From Desulfobacter sp. (GTDB taxonomy: Bacteria > Desulfobacterota > Desulfobacteria > Desulfobacterales > Desulfobacteraceae): a stretch of DNA of 64,000 nt. The stretch spans positions 4,337,001 to 4,401,000 of the forward strand of contig CP054838.1 in assembly GCA_028768545.1 (NCBI GenBank), given 5' to 3'. Below, piece after piece: positions 54,560-62,964 of the stretch (position 1 is the first letter of the stretch; each line of letters begins with the position of its first letter). The notes under the pieces were generated by a model. The model saw nothing but the letters and a program-made list of their open reading frames with translations, was not told where the DNA came from and did not search any database. A program made the position numbers and the translations under genes.

Positions 54560-54658
54560 ATCCCGGCATTGTAACCTTAATTTCGCTTGATCAGCAATTG
54601 AAAAAGAGGGATCAAAAAGCGTTGTTCACCACATGTTGAGCTTCAAAGGAAAATAAAA

Positions 54659-54808
54659 ATGATCATTATTCATGAGTCGGATCGATACGATGACCTCATC
54701 ACTCTTTTCATTGAAAATGAATTGGAATTTTCAGAAAAGGATAAACAAATTCCAGACACAGTGGTCAAGTACTGGGAAGCACTTGATGGTGAAAAATGTA
54801 TAGGATAG
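54659..54808 (+). pseudogene. GNAT acetyltransferase fragment
   Basis: The 49-codon frame after AAAGGA (IIIHESDRYDDLITLFIENELEFSEKDK ... VKYWEALDGEKCIG) resembles the N-terminus of GNAT acetyltransferases, where EKxIGG precedes the catalytic strand. It ends in TAG exactly there. In-frame sequence beyond the TAG (FIRQGYV) soon ends in TGA, and no acetyl-CoA motif follows. A decayed gene. Confidence 0.5.
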
Positions 54809-54845
54809 TTCATTCGGCAAGGATATGTCTGACTATCCATTCAAT

Positions 54846-55172
54846 TTATCGACAATTTGAACATTTATAGTTTTTACATTTGCAACCGTTGGTCCAGGTT
54901 ACACCGGACAGGACAACGTCCAGGTTAACACCGGACAGGTCAGCACCGGTCAGGTCAGCACCGGTCAGGTCAGCACCGTCGAGTTTCGCACCGGACAGGA
55001 AAGCATCGGACAGGTTCGCACTGTCCAGCTTAGCACCGGTCAGGTTGCAACCAGGACATTGTTTCGTCTGTTTAAGCCGGCTCAGGTCTTTTTCATCAAA
55101 GGCCCTCGCATGAACCGTACACAAAAGAGATAGAAAAATAACCAAAGAAAAAATGTTGAAAAATCGAATCAT
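54846..55172 (-). CDS. Secreted pentapeptide-repeat protein
   Basis: 108 residues with a signal peptide (about 1-23, ending VHARA). About nine pentapeptides of A(D/N)LxG type (NLTGA KLDSA NLSDA FLSGA KLDGA DLTGA DLTGA DLSGV NLDVV) form a short right-handed beta-helix, closed by a Cys-rich tail (NGCKCKNYKCSNC). At DNA level the repeats form a tandem of CAGGTCAGCACCGGT-type units, prone to length change. Role unknown. Confidence 0.78.
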   Translation of the reverse strand: MIRFFNIFSLVIFLSLLCTVHARAFDEKDLSRLKQTKQCPGCNLTGAKLDSANLSDAFLSGAKLDGADLTGADLTGADLSGVNLDVVLSGVTWTNGCKCKNYKCSNCR

Positions 55173-55504
55173 CGTTTTGTTCCTTTAAACCTAATTTTTA
55201 ATATGTCAGAAAAGTTGCCAAATACGTATAATAGGGAATGTCGACAATAATCAAATCAAACGCGCAATATCTACCCAAAAAAGGATTAGAAAGTCAAACT
55301 AATATTGATACAATCCTGATTTCAGTCAAAGAAAGAGTTTAGATTACTGAATTTTCTGTTTTGCAGCCTTCTATAATCAATTTAAATACCGGATAACGTT
55401 GATTGACCGACTCATGATTATCCTAATCTTTTTCCATAAAAAATTTAACAGGGCATAATCTTGATTTTGGCCCACAACCCCGGAACATGGTCGCATACTA
55501 CATA
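55173..55504. other. Gene-free AT-rich stretch
   Basis: 332 bp between the pentapeptide gene and IS256 copy 3. It has stop codons in all frames at short intervals and no convincing promoter, RNA or repeat. The last bases (ACTACATA) are the left target copy of the following IS256. Confidence 0.5.
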
Positions 55505-56955
55505 AAGGGCGTTCAAAATTCTGTGTCAGTTGAATGAAAGCTGATATACTCAGCTAAATAAGGAGAACTGACATGACCGAAGAAAACACCGAATTTGATT
55601 TTCAAAAAGCCCTTAAAGGCATCCAGGAAGGTAAACCCTTCACAGGTAAGGGCGGCGTCCTTACATCATTAATCAAAAATCTTGCTGAAGCTGCTCTTGA
55701 AGGAGAGTTGGAGTCCCATCTCGGGCAGGAAGTTTCTGCCAACCGCCGTAATGGAAAAAGCAAAAAGACCATTAAATCCCTGGATAGTAAATTTGAGCTG
55801 GAAACCCCGCGTGACAGGGCCGGAACCTTCTCTCCACAGATCGTCAAAAAACATCAGACAACGCTCAGCGATGAAATTGAAAGAAAGATAATAGCCCTTT
55901 ACGGCCTGGGCATGAGCTATAATGATATGGCTTCCCATTTACAGGAAATCTATGGACTTGAGATTTCAAATGCCACTCTGAGCACCATTACCGATAAAAT
56001 CATCCATACCGTCAAAGAATGGCAGGCCAGGCCGTTGGAAAATGTGTACCCAATCGTATGGCTTGATGCCATACATTATAAAGTACGAGAAAACGGAAAG
56101 GTCGGCAGCAAAGCCGTTTACACAATTCTTGGGGTGAATATCGAGGGCCGCAAAGAGGTTCTTGGGCTGTACATATCCGAGAATGAGGGTGCGAACTTCT
56201 GGCTGCAGGTGTTAACAGACCTTTCAAACCGAGGGGTAAAAGATATCCTGATTGCCTGTGTTGATGGTCTAAAAGGTTTTCCCGAGGCCATTGAGACCAT
56301 ATTCCCGGACACAGAAGTTCAACTCTGCGTAGTCCACCAGATCCGAAATTCATTGAAATACGTTGGTTCCAAAAATAAAAAGGAATTTATGACAGATCTA
56401 AAACGTGTTTATAAAGCGGTCAATAAGGATCTGGCCGAAGAAGAACTGGATATCTTGGAAAATAAATGGAATGACAAATACCCGATTGTGATAAAATCCT
56501 GGCGGAACAACTGGGAACGCCTCAGTCATTTCTTTAAATATCCAGAAGAGATTCGACGGATAATATACACCACAAATACCATTGAGGCTGTGCATCGACA
56601 GTTTCGAAAACTGACCAAAACAAAGGGATCATTCCCGAACCAGAACAGCCTGTTAAAGCTGCTTTACATGGGGATCCAAAACGCCAGTAAAAAATGGACA
56701 ATGCCGATTCAAAATTGGTCACTGACAATTTCCCAGTTGGCAATTTTCTTTGAAGGCCGGCTGGATAAAGAGCTGGGAATTTGATAGGGATTTATTTACA
56801 GATGGAAAAGATGGTTCCAGGAACTCCACTCCAGCAAAAGTCAACTCCTCCGACGTGGCTGATTGAAGGCCCATTCTCGGACCTGACTTTTACTTCCGCT
56901 GGCGCTGAGGCAGATCCGGGAACCGAAACCGTGACACAGAATTCTGAACATTCCC
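55505..56955 (+). mobile_element. IS256-family insertion sequence, copy 3
   Basis: 1451 bp. Its flanks ACTACATA (55497-55504) and ACCACATA (56956-56963) match at 7 of 8 positions, a near-intact target duplication, so this copy sits where it inserted. Confidence 0.92.
55573..56784 (+). CDS. IS256-family transposase
   Basis: 403 residues. Carries private changes relative to the other copies (LDSKFELET, KEFMTDLK, FPNQNSLL), so it is the most divergent of the four, but all DDE motifs remain. Confidence 0.94.
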   Translation: MTEENTEFDFQKALKGIQEGKPFTGKGGVLTSLIKNLAEAALEGELESHLGQEVSANRRNGKSKKTIKSLDSKFELETPRDRAGTFSPQIVKKHQTTLSDEIERKIIALYGLGMSYNDMASHLQEIYGLEISNATLSTITDKIIHTVKEWQARPLENVYPIVWLDAIHYKVRENGKVGSKAVYTILGVNIEGRKEVLGLYISENEGANFWLQVLTDLSNRGVKDILIACVDGLKGFPEAIETIFPDTEVQLCVVHQIRNSLKYVGSKNKKEFMTDLKRVYKAVNKDLAEEELDILENKWNDKYPIVIKSWRNNWERLSHFFKYPEEIRRIIYTTNTIEAVHRQFRKLTKTKGSFPNQNSLLKLLYMGIQNASKKWTMPIQNWSLTISQLAIFFEGRLDKELGI

Positions 56956-57404
56956 ACCACATATCGGGTTTGGGGCTCAGGAGAAAAGATGACAGCTCAT
57001 ACCATAAGTGTCTGCTGGATACTCGTTAAGCATGTTTCAAAAGTCTTTGAATTATTTTCATTCTTTCTCTATGTTTCTGGTTGCATTTTTTCCCATAGAG
57101 TGATTATTTCAGTTTATGTGAAAAACGCTCTAAGAAAAAATCACCATCCTTTTCAGTCGTTTATCACTCGGATATTCATGATATGCGGTTGTTATTTTGG
57201 AATGGTATGCGCCACCCGCAGATCACCAATAAACGGAATCGTTCAATTTCTTGTTGAACACAACCGCTTCGCGGAAAGCAAGGTCAGTCAAGCCTCTTCG
57301 CCGTTGCCGGACAAGTCGGCCACTACCATATAATATCCCTTTATATTTACCCGGTGTTATTTCATCATTCTCCTGATTATCCACCCATAATTCAGGAGGT
57401 AAAA
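56956..57404. other. Non-coding leader of the tyrosine recombinase
   Basis: About 450 bp with no convincing gene. Several short imperfect palindromes occur, and an AGGAGGT ribosome site closes it at 57394-57400. Because the downstream gene is a site-specific recombinase of an IS91-type element, the element's left end or recombination site may be here, but I cannot delimit it. Confidence 0.4.
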
Positions 57405-58238
57405 ATGACACAACTTCGCAAGCAATTTGAAAGACACATGAGCCTTCACAGGCTTTCGCCCAAAACCCACAAAGCGTACATGAGCGCGATTAAATCCCTT
57501 GCGCTTCATTACAAACAGTCGCCAGACAAGTTAACCGATGAACAGCTCCAGAATTATCTGGACTATATCATTGTGGAGCGAAAGCTGTCATGGAACACCT
57601 GCAATGTTCAATTTTCCGGAATAAAACGATTTTGTAAGCACGTGTTAAAAAAAGAGCCCAAGCTGTCCATCCCGCCCAGACCCAAGGAAAGAAAGATTTT
57701 CATGGCACTGAGCCAGGAAGAGGTTGAGCGAATTTTAAACGCCTGTGGCAATCTCAAACATTACACTCTACTTTTGGCTGTTTACAGTGCAGGACTGAGG
57801 GTCAGCGAGGTGGTCAAGCTTCAACCCATCCACATCGAAAGATCTTGCAAGATGATCAGGATCGAACAGGGCAAAGGCCGAAAAGACAGGTATACGGTAT
57901 TGTCAGATATCCTGTTGAAAACCCTTGAGAACTATTGGCAGACCTACCGTCAGGGTAAATGGATTTTCCCGGGTCAGACCAGGGCCAGGCATTTAACCAT
58001 CGATTCAGCACAGCGGATTTATTATAAAGCCAAGATGAAGGCCGGTGTGGAACGGGGCCGAGGCATCCATACCCTGCGCCACAGCTTTGCGACCCATCTT
58101 CTGGAACAAGGGACCCGGACATACGTGCTTCAGCAGATGCTGGGCCATAAATCCATCAGGACCACGGCCAAGTATCTTCACATCAGCAAGGAGGCCATAT
58201 CCCAGGTTGTAAGCCCGGCTGACACGGTGCTTCAATGA
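57405..58238 (+). CDS. Tyrosine recombinase/integrase of an IS91-type element
   Basis: 277 residues with a SAM-like N-terminal domain (FERHMSLHRLSPKTHKAYMSAIKSL) and a catalytic domain carrying the Arg in YSAGLRVSEVVKL, Lys in GKGRKDRYT, H-x-x-R in IHTLRHSFATHLLEQGT, and the nucleophile Tyr in LGHKSIRTTAKYLHIS. All residues of the R-K-H-R-H-Y set are present. The stop overlaps the start of an IS91 transposase fragment, matching the two-gene IS91 elements found in marine proteobacteria. Confidence 0.9.
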   Translation: MTQLRKQFERHMSLHRLSPKTHKAYMSAIKSLALHYKQSPDKLTDEQLQNYLDYIIVERKLSWNTCNVQFSGIKRFCKHVLKKEPKLSIPPRPKERKIFMALSQEEVERILNACGNLKHYTLLLAVYSAGLRVSEVVKLQPIHIERSCKMIRIEQGKGRKDRYTVLSDILLKTLENYWQTYRQGKWIFPGQTRARHLTIDSAQRIYYKAKMKAGVERGRGIHTLRHSFATHLLEQGTRTYVLQQMLGHKSIRTTAKYLHISKEAISQVVSPADTVLQ

Positions 58239-58411
58239 TCGGCAAATGCTGCATTAAAAGCAGCAGACCCCAACATGACATTGCTGATATATTCAGACAT
58301 GCAGGTAAACGCTTTTTGGAAAACATCAACGCCTCACACGAGCAGATCAAGGTAATGAATAAAATCATCACCTGCCGGACAGCAGCTTTAGGAGGTCATC
58401 TTGATTGTTGA
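58235..58411 (+). pseudogene. IS91-family transposase, N-terminal remnant
   Basis: 58 codons overlapping the recombinase stop by ATGA: DIADIFRHAGKRFLENINASHEQIKVMNKI then CRTAALGGHLDC, the start of the zinc-binding domain of IS91/IS801 transposases. It stops with TGA after the second Cys, and no further transposase sequence follows before the IS256 at 58514. Confidence 0.75.
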
Positions 58412-58513
58412 AGCTGTAGAAAAAGGTTGAAAACACTGGAGATCCTGATCGTTTTGTGCTAGATTTTTCTTGTAAACATATAGAAAAGCCACTGAACTGT
58501 TGGGAGTAAAAAC

Positions 58514-59964
58514 GGGAATGTTCAGAATTCTGTGTCACGGTTTCGGTTCCCGGATCTGCCTCAGCGCCAGCGGAAGTAAAAGTCAGGTCCGAGAATGGGC
58601 CTTCAATCAGCCACGTCGGAGGAGTTGACTTTTGCTGGAGTGGAGTTCCTGGAACCATCTTTTCCATCTGTAAATAAATCCCTATCAAATTCCCAGCTCT
58701 TTATCCAGCCGGCCTTCAAAGAAAATTGCCAACTGGGAAATTGTCAGTGACCAATTTTGAATCGGCATTGTCCATTTTTTACTGGCGTTCTGGATCCCCA
58801 TGTAAAGCAGCTTTAACAGGCTGTCCTGGTTCGGGAATGATCCCTTTGTTTTGGTCAGTTTTCGAAACTGTCGATGCACAGCCTCAATGGTATTTGTGGT
58901 GTATATTATCCGTCGAATCTCTTCTGGATATTTAAAGAAATGACTGAGGCGTTCCCAGTTGTTCCGCCAGGATTTTATCACAATCGGGTATTTGTCATTC
59001 CATTTATTTTCCAAGATATCCAGTTCTTCTTCGGCCAGATCCTTATTGACCGCTTTATAAACACGTTTTAGATCTGCCATAAATTTCTTTTTATTTTTGG
59101 AACCAACGTATTTCAATGAATTTCGGATCTGGTGGACTACGCAGAGTTGAACTTCTGTGTCCGGGAATATGGTCTCAATGGCCTCGGGAAAACCTTTTAG
59201 ACCATCAACACAGGCAATCAGGATATCTTTTACCCCTCGGTTTGAAAGGTCTGTTAACACCTGCAGCCAGAAGTTCGCACCCTCATTCTCGGATATGTAC
59301 AGCCCAAGAACCTCTTTGCGGCCCTCGATATTCACCCCAAGAATTGTGTAAACGGCTTTGCTGCCGACCTTTCCGTTTTCTCGTACTTTATAATGTATGG
59401 CATCAAGCCATACGATTGGGTACACATTTTCCAACGGCCTGGCCTGCCATTCTTTGACGGTATGGATGATTTTATCGGTAATGGTGCTCAGAGTGGCATT
59501 TGAAATCTCAAGTCCATAGATTTCCTGTAAATGGGAAGCCATATCATTATAACTCATGCCCAGGCCGTAAAGGGCTATTATCTTTCTTTCAATTTCATCG
59601 CTGAGCGTTGTCTGATGTTTTTTGACGATCTGTGGAGAGAAGGTTCCGGCCCTGTCACGCGGGGTTTCCAGCTCAAATTTACCATCCAGGGATTTAATGG
59701 TCTTTTTGCTTTTTCCATTACGGCGGTTGGCAGAAACTTCCTGCCCGAGATGGGACTCCAACTCTCCTTCAAGAGCAGCTTCAGCAAGATTTTTGATTAA
59801 TGATGTAAGGACGCCGCCCTTACCTGTGAAGGGTTTACCTTCCTGGATGCCTTTAAGGGCTTTTTGAAAATCAAATTCGGTGTTTTCTTCGGTCATGTCA
59901 GTTCTCCTTATTTAGCTGAGTATATCAGCTTTCATTCAACTGACACAGAATTTTGAACGCCCTT
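58514..59964 (-). mobile_element. IS256-family insertion sequence, copy 4 (right border of the inverted segment)
   Basis: 1451 bp in the opposite orientation to copy 1. The side at 59965 abuts the 3' half of the ISKra4-like element and the other side unique DNA. Pairing its ISKra4 side with that of copy 1 gives TTTCTATA / TTTCTATG, matching at 7 of 8 positions. Confidence 0.92.
58685..59896 (-). CDS. IS256-family transposase
   Basis: 403 residues with intact DDE motifs. It shares LETPRD with the copy at 55.6 kb and KKKFMAD with the copy at 38.1 kb, a mosaic pattern compatible with exchange between copies. Confidence 0.95.
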   Translation of the reverse strand: MTEENTEFDFQKALKGIQEGKPFTGKGGVLTSLIKNLAEAALEGELESHLGQEVSANRRNGKSKKTIKSLDGKFELETPRDRAGTFSPQIVKKHQTTLSDEIERKIIALYGLGMSYNDMASHLQEIYGLEISNATLSTITDKIIHTVKEWQARPLENVYPIVWLDAIHYKVRENGKVGSKAVYTILGVNIEGRKEVLGLYISENEGANFWLQVLTDLSNRGVKDILIACVDGLKGFPEAIETIFPDTEVQLCVVHQIRNSLKYVGSKNKKKFMADLKRVYKAVNKDLAEEELDILENKWNDKYPIVIKSWRNNWERLSHFFKYPEEIRRIIYTTNTIEAVHRQFRKLTKTKGSFPNQDSLLKLLYMGIQNASKKWTMPIQNWSLTISQLAIFFEGRLDKELGI

Positions 59965-60643
59965 TATAGAAAACAAGAAAAAAGCTTTTCACCATTTATT
60001 GATGGCTGTTTCAATGGACCGGATGGTGTATTCCACTTGTTAAAGGGTTATTTGAACTCCCTTCATATTCAGAACTCAGACAAAATACTGTTTGTTGCAG
60101 ATGGGGCACATTGGATTTGGAATCGAATCCCCGGACTTCTAAAAGCATTGGGTTTGGCTCCTGAGCGTGTGTATGAACTTCTCGATTTCTACCATGCAGT
60201 TGAGCATCTGGGTACAGTAGCAGGCTTAAGGAAGACCTGGTCATCCAAGGAACGCAAACGCTGGGTATCGAAGCAGCGAGGTCTTCTGCTGAAGGGAAAG
60301 GCGATTGAGGTGGTACAGGCCGTCCAGAAGCTTTGTAGAGGCAGAAACAGTAAGGCTATCAAGACGGAACGGGATTATTTTGTGCGCAATGAACTGAGGC
60401 TTAATTTCTCAACTGTAAAAGCGTTGAACTTACCTATTGGCAGCGGTGCTATTGAAAGTTCGATTCGGAGAGTCGTGAATTTACGTCTTAAAGGTCCATG
60501 CATCTTTTGGTATCGGGAGAATGCAGAAAAAATGATTATGCTGCGATCATTTTATAAAGCAGGGCGTTGGAACTGCCTGAAGCAGATGGCAAACATGCAC
60601 AATCCAGTGCCAGCGGTATAACCGGGAAAATGGGAATGCGCCC
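59965..60643 (+). mobile_element. ISKra4-like element, 3' half
   Basis: Continues the transposase cut at 39480: YRKQEKSFSPFIDGCF ..., VADGAHWIWNRI (second catalytic Asp), VYELLDFYHAVEHL, and GSGAIESSIRRVVNLRLKGPCIFW (Glu), ending at the same terminal repeat as the other copies. The target duplication ACAAGGGTA (complement of TACCCTTGT) follows at 60644-60652. Confidence 0.85.
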
Positions 60644-60963
60644 ACAAGGGTATCTGTTTTTTGCTTTGGATCAATGGCCTCGTGATTCAGGATAAATTCA
60701 AGATTCTCCCGGATATAGGCCTTGTATTTTTTCGCCTCTTTTTTATGAATAAAAACGCTTTTTCTTTTTCCCAGCAGCTCCATCAGCCTGTGCTTATCAA
60801 TGGACAGACTGTCCACTAAAAGGCAGCGAAACCGATATCGCCCTTTTTTTGGGGGGTATCGTTCAAACAATGAAAAATCGGTCAAAGAATCAGGATTGAT
60901 GGACAAAGGCTCAATGGACACAAAAGAGCTGCCGTCGTCAAAATACTCTGCTGCCAAACCCAT
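60644..60963 (-). pseudogene. HD-GYP domain protein, 5' part of a split gene
   Basis: About 107 codons from ATG: GLAAEYFDDGSSFVSIEPLSINPDSL ... LFERYPPKKGRYRFRCLLVDSLSIDKHRLMELLGKRKSVFIHKKEAKKYKAYIREN, ending KTDTLV at the IS junction. It is the N-terminal regulatory domain of the phosphodiesterase whose catalytic part is at 40332-41247. Combined length would be about 410 residues. Confidence 0.85.
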
Positions 60964-61049
60964 TACATCTGCTCCTTTTCTCCGGTAAACGTTTTAAAAC
61001 TGTATATTGCGATTTAACAAAAGCCCGGGAATATGTAAACCCCGGCTAC

Positions 61050-61081
61050 AAAAAGCCTTCCCCGGACCATAAGGGCTTTTT
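61050..61081. terminator. Terminator-like hairpin
   Basis: AAAAAGCC and GGCTTTTT form perfect 8-bp arms with a 16-nt loop, symmetrical enough to act in both directions. It lies in the divergent space between the HD-GYP 5' part and arsR, where no gene end is present, so it may isolate the two promoters or be a leftover. Confidence 0.4.
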
Positions 61082-61144
61082 CCTAATTTTTCCGGGGCAA
61101 TAAAACGATTGGCCTAAAGAACTTGACCCGGCATGAAAATTGCT

Positions 61145-61171
61145 TTATCGTTATTTTACGATAAACGATAA
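61145..61171 (+). promoter_or_regulatory. Predicted ArsR-type operator upstream of arsR-hgcAB
   Basis: TTATCGTT and AACGATAA are perfect 8-bp inverted arms 11 bp apart, ending 16 bp before the arsR start. Long AT-rich dyads at this place are typical of ArsR/SmtB operators, and autorepression of the whole operon is the simplest reading. Confidence 0.6.
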
Positions 61172-61187
61172 TCAACCAAGGCGACCT

Positions 61188-61454
61188 ATGGACACCCAAC
61201 AGCTGGCCAAAATTTTTAAGGCCCTGGGCCATCCCACCCGGGTTAAAATTGTGGAACATCTCATCCGGATAAACACCTGTGTATGCGGGGAAATCGTGGA
61301 TATATTTCCCTATTCCCAGTCCACCATCAGCCAGCATTTAAAAAAACTCAAAGAGGCGGGGATTGTCTGCGGAGAGGTGGAGGGACCCAAAACCTATTTT
61401 TGTGTGGACCAAAAAATACTCGAGCAGTTTAAAACCTATATCAACTCTCTATAG
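61188..61454 (+). CDS. ArsR-family transcriptional regulator
   Basis: 88 residues from MDTQQLAKIFKALGHPTRVKIVEHL. The winged helix includes NTCVCGEIVDIFPYSQSTISQHLKKLKEAGIV. The CVC pair in the recognition-adjacent helix matches the ELCVC metalloid site of ArsR, so an arsenic, mercury or similar thiophilic ion may be the ligand. hgcA starts 12 bp downstream. ArsR-type genes next to hgcAB are known in other Hg-methylating bacteria. Confidence 0.9.
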   Translation: MDTQQLAKIFKALGHPTRVKIVEHLIRINTCVCGEIVDIFPYSQSTISQHLKKLKEAGIVCGEVEGPKTYFCVDQKILEQFKTYINSL

Positions 61455-61466
61455 CAAGACAAATTG

Positions 61467-62639
61467 ATGACAAAAGATAAAACCCCAAAAGGCAGAGATC
61501 AAACCCCAAAGGGTCTGTCCACAGCAGGCGTCAGAATCATGCCGGCCATGGCCAAAAGCGCCCAGCCCGATAATGGCCCCCAACCTCTGGTTCAAAAACC
61601 CGGATACACCCTTTGCCGCTGGGTGGACAGGTTCATTGAAACCAAGGCAGGCCCGGTCCCCATAATCAAAACCCGGCTTACGGCCGGTGAATGGATGTCC
61701 ACAACCCTTGTCAGGTGCGGGATAAACAGACACAACTATACCCTCTGCCCGGGCCTTTACGGGGTAGGACAGCCCCATGAAGGCTCCGAGGTGCTGGTCA
61801 CGGCCAACTTCAAACTCAGCTTTGACCATTTAAGAAGAACACTTTCGGGCATCAATGCCTGGATCCTGGTGCTGGACACCCGGGGCATCAATGTCTGGTG
61901 TGCGGCAGGCAAAGGCAGCTTCGACACAAAAGAACTGGTATCAAGGATCAAAGAGGTGAAACTTGACAGTATCGTCGCCCACAAACGGTTGATCCTGCCC
62001 CAGCTGGGCGCAACCGGGGTTAATGCCAAAGAGGTGAAAGCGCTTTCCAAATTCAGGGTGATATACGGCCCGGTCCGGGCAAAGGATCTGCCCCTTTTTT
62101 TAAAGAACAATAAAAAGGCAGACCCTTTTATGCGCCAGGTCACCTTTACCTTTTTAGAACGGCTTATCCTGACCCCTGTTGAGGTTCAAATTCTGTTTAA
62201 GCCCGCCATAATCGCAACCGTGGTTCTTTTTATTCTTTCGGGTATCGGCCCTGGAATCTTTTCATTTACCTCGGCCTGGACAAGAACAGGGTATGGTCTA
62301 TACGCCCTGGCAGGCGGCATTTTTTCAGGTGCCGTGATCACCCCCATCCTCCTTCCCTGGATCCCGGTAAGGGCCTTTGCCCTCAAAGGAATCCTTCTGG
62401 GCAGTGCCGCAGGGGCAGCCCTGGTCTGGAAACTTTGCCCCGAATCAATCTCATTTTCCCGGGCCCTGGCCCTGTTTTTATTCACCACGGCAACCAGCTC
62501 TTTTCTGGCCATGAATTTCACCGGCACCACCCCGTTTACCTCACCTTCAGGGGTTGAAAAAGAGATGAAACAATATATTCCCGTCCAGATGATCCTGATG
62601 GGATTATCAACCGGACTCTGGATTTACAGCGGGTTTTAA
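61467..62639 (+). CDS. hgcA: Mercury-methylation corrinoid protein HgcA
   Basis: 390 residues. The cap-helix motif NVWCAAGK (residues 142-149, C145) is the defining HgcA signature: this Cys coordinates the cobalt of the corrinoid and allows methyl carbanion transfer to Hg(II). The N-terminal part is the corrinoid-binding domain (TLCPGLYGVGQP, EVLVTANFKLSFDHLR, ILVLDTRGINVW, DSIVAHKRLILPQLGATG). The last 160 residues form about five membrane helices. The N-terminus is about 52 residues longer than in Pseudodesulfovibrio mercurii ND132, and an internal Met could be the true start. It is followed by hgcB after 26 bp. Confidence 0.96.
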   Translation: MTKDKTPKGRDQTPKGLSTAGVRIMPAMAKSAQPDNGPQPLVQKPGYTLCRWVDRFIETKAGPVPIIKTRLTAGEWMSTTLVRCGINRHNYTLCPGLYGVGQPHEGSEVLVTANFKLSFDHLRRTLSGINAWILVLDTRGINVWCAAGKGSFDTKELVSRIKEVKLDSIVAHKRLILPQLGATGVNAKEVKALSKFRVIYGPVRAKDLPLFLKNNKKADPFMRQVTFTFLERLILTPVEVQILFKPAIIATVVLFILSGIGPGIFSFTSAWTRTGYGLYALAGGIFSGAVITPILLPWIPVRAFALKGILLGSAAGAALVWKLCPESISFSRALALFLFTTATSSFLAMNFTGTTPFTSPSGVEKEMKQYIPVQMILMGLSTGLWIYSGF

Positions 62640-62665
62640 CCTTAACCCTGACAAGGGAAAACAAA

Positions 62666-62953
62666 ATGAAAAAATTTAAACATTATGGGGCCGTTGCCAC
62701 CCTGGTCCTGAACCCGGATCAATGCATCGGATGTGCCCTGTGTACCCAGGTCTGCCCCCACCAGGTATTTGAAATGACAGACCGCTCGGCCAGAATTTCT
62801 GATCTTGACGCCTGCATGGAATGCGGGGCCTGTGTCACCAACTGCCCCACGAATGCCCTGGGCGTGACCCCGGGTGTGGGCTGAGCCGCCTATATTATCC
62901 AGGTCTGGATAAAAGGCAAAGAAAAGGCATCCTGCGGTCCCGGGTGCTGCTGA
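62666..62953 (+). CDS. hgcB: Mercury-methylation ferredoxin HgcB, predicted selenoprotein (Sec73)
   Basis: 95 codons with an internal TGA at codon 73 (62882-62884). Two [4Fe-4S] motifs occur: C20-x2-C23-x2-C26-x3-C30-P and C50-x2-C53-x2-C56-x3-C60-P. GVTPGVG then leads to the TGA, followed by AAYIIQVWIKGKEKASCGPGCC and a TGA stop. In characterised HgcB the residue after GVG is the strictly conserved Cys73, and the protein ends in Cys94-Cys95. Both positions fall exactly right here if TGA is read as selenocysteine. A SECIS hairpin follows (separate entry). HgcB reduces the HgcA corrinoid and is thought to deliver Hg(II). A selenol at 73 would bind mercury very strongly. A gene finder would end it at residue 72 and lose all three terminal cysteines. 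Confidence 0.9.
62895..62912 (+). promoter_or_regulatory. SECIS element within hgcB
   Basis: TTATCC, loop AGGTCT, GGATAA: a perfect 6-bp stem with a 6-nt loop beginning 16 nt after the TGA. The loop sequence AGGUCU is the same as the apical loop of the E. coli fdhF SECIS that SelB recognises, where the distance is 17 nt. Confidence 0.88.
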
Positions 62954-62964
62954 CCGTCCCTTTC

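Noticed and set aside
54801-54840. Readthrough of the GNAT fragment stop
   Set aside because: The stop is TAG, and only seven codons follow before another stop. Pyrrolysine use would need a longer conserved continuation.
54900-55080. Tandem 15-bp units suggesting a CRISPR-like array
   Set aside because: The units are the codons of a pentapeptide-repeat protein and have no spacers.
58403-58415. TGA after a Cys in the IS91 remnant as a possible selenocysteine codon
   Set aside because: No stem-loop follows at 15-20 nt, the downstream frame does not match the family and soon meets TAG. It is decay.
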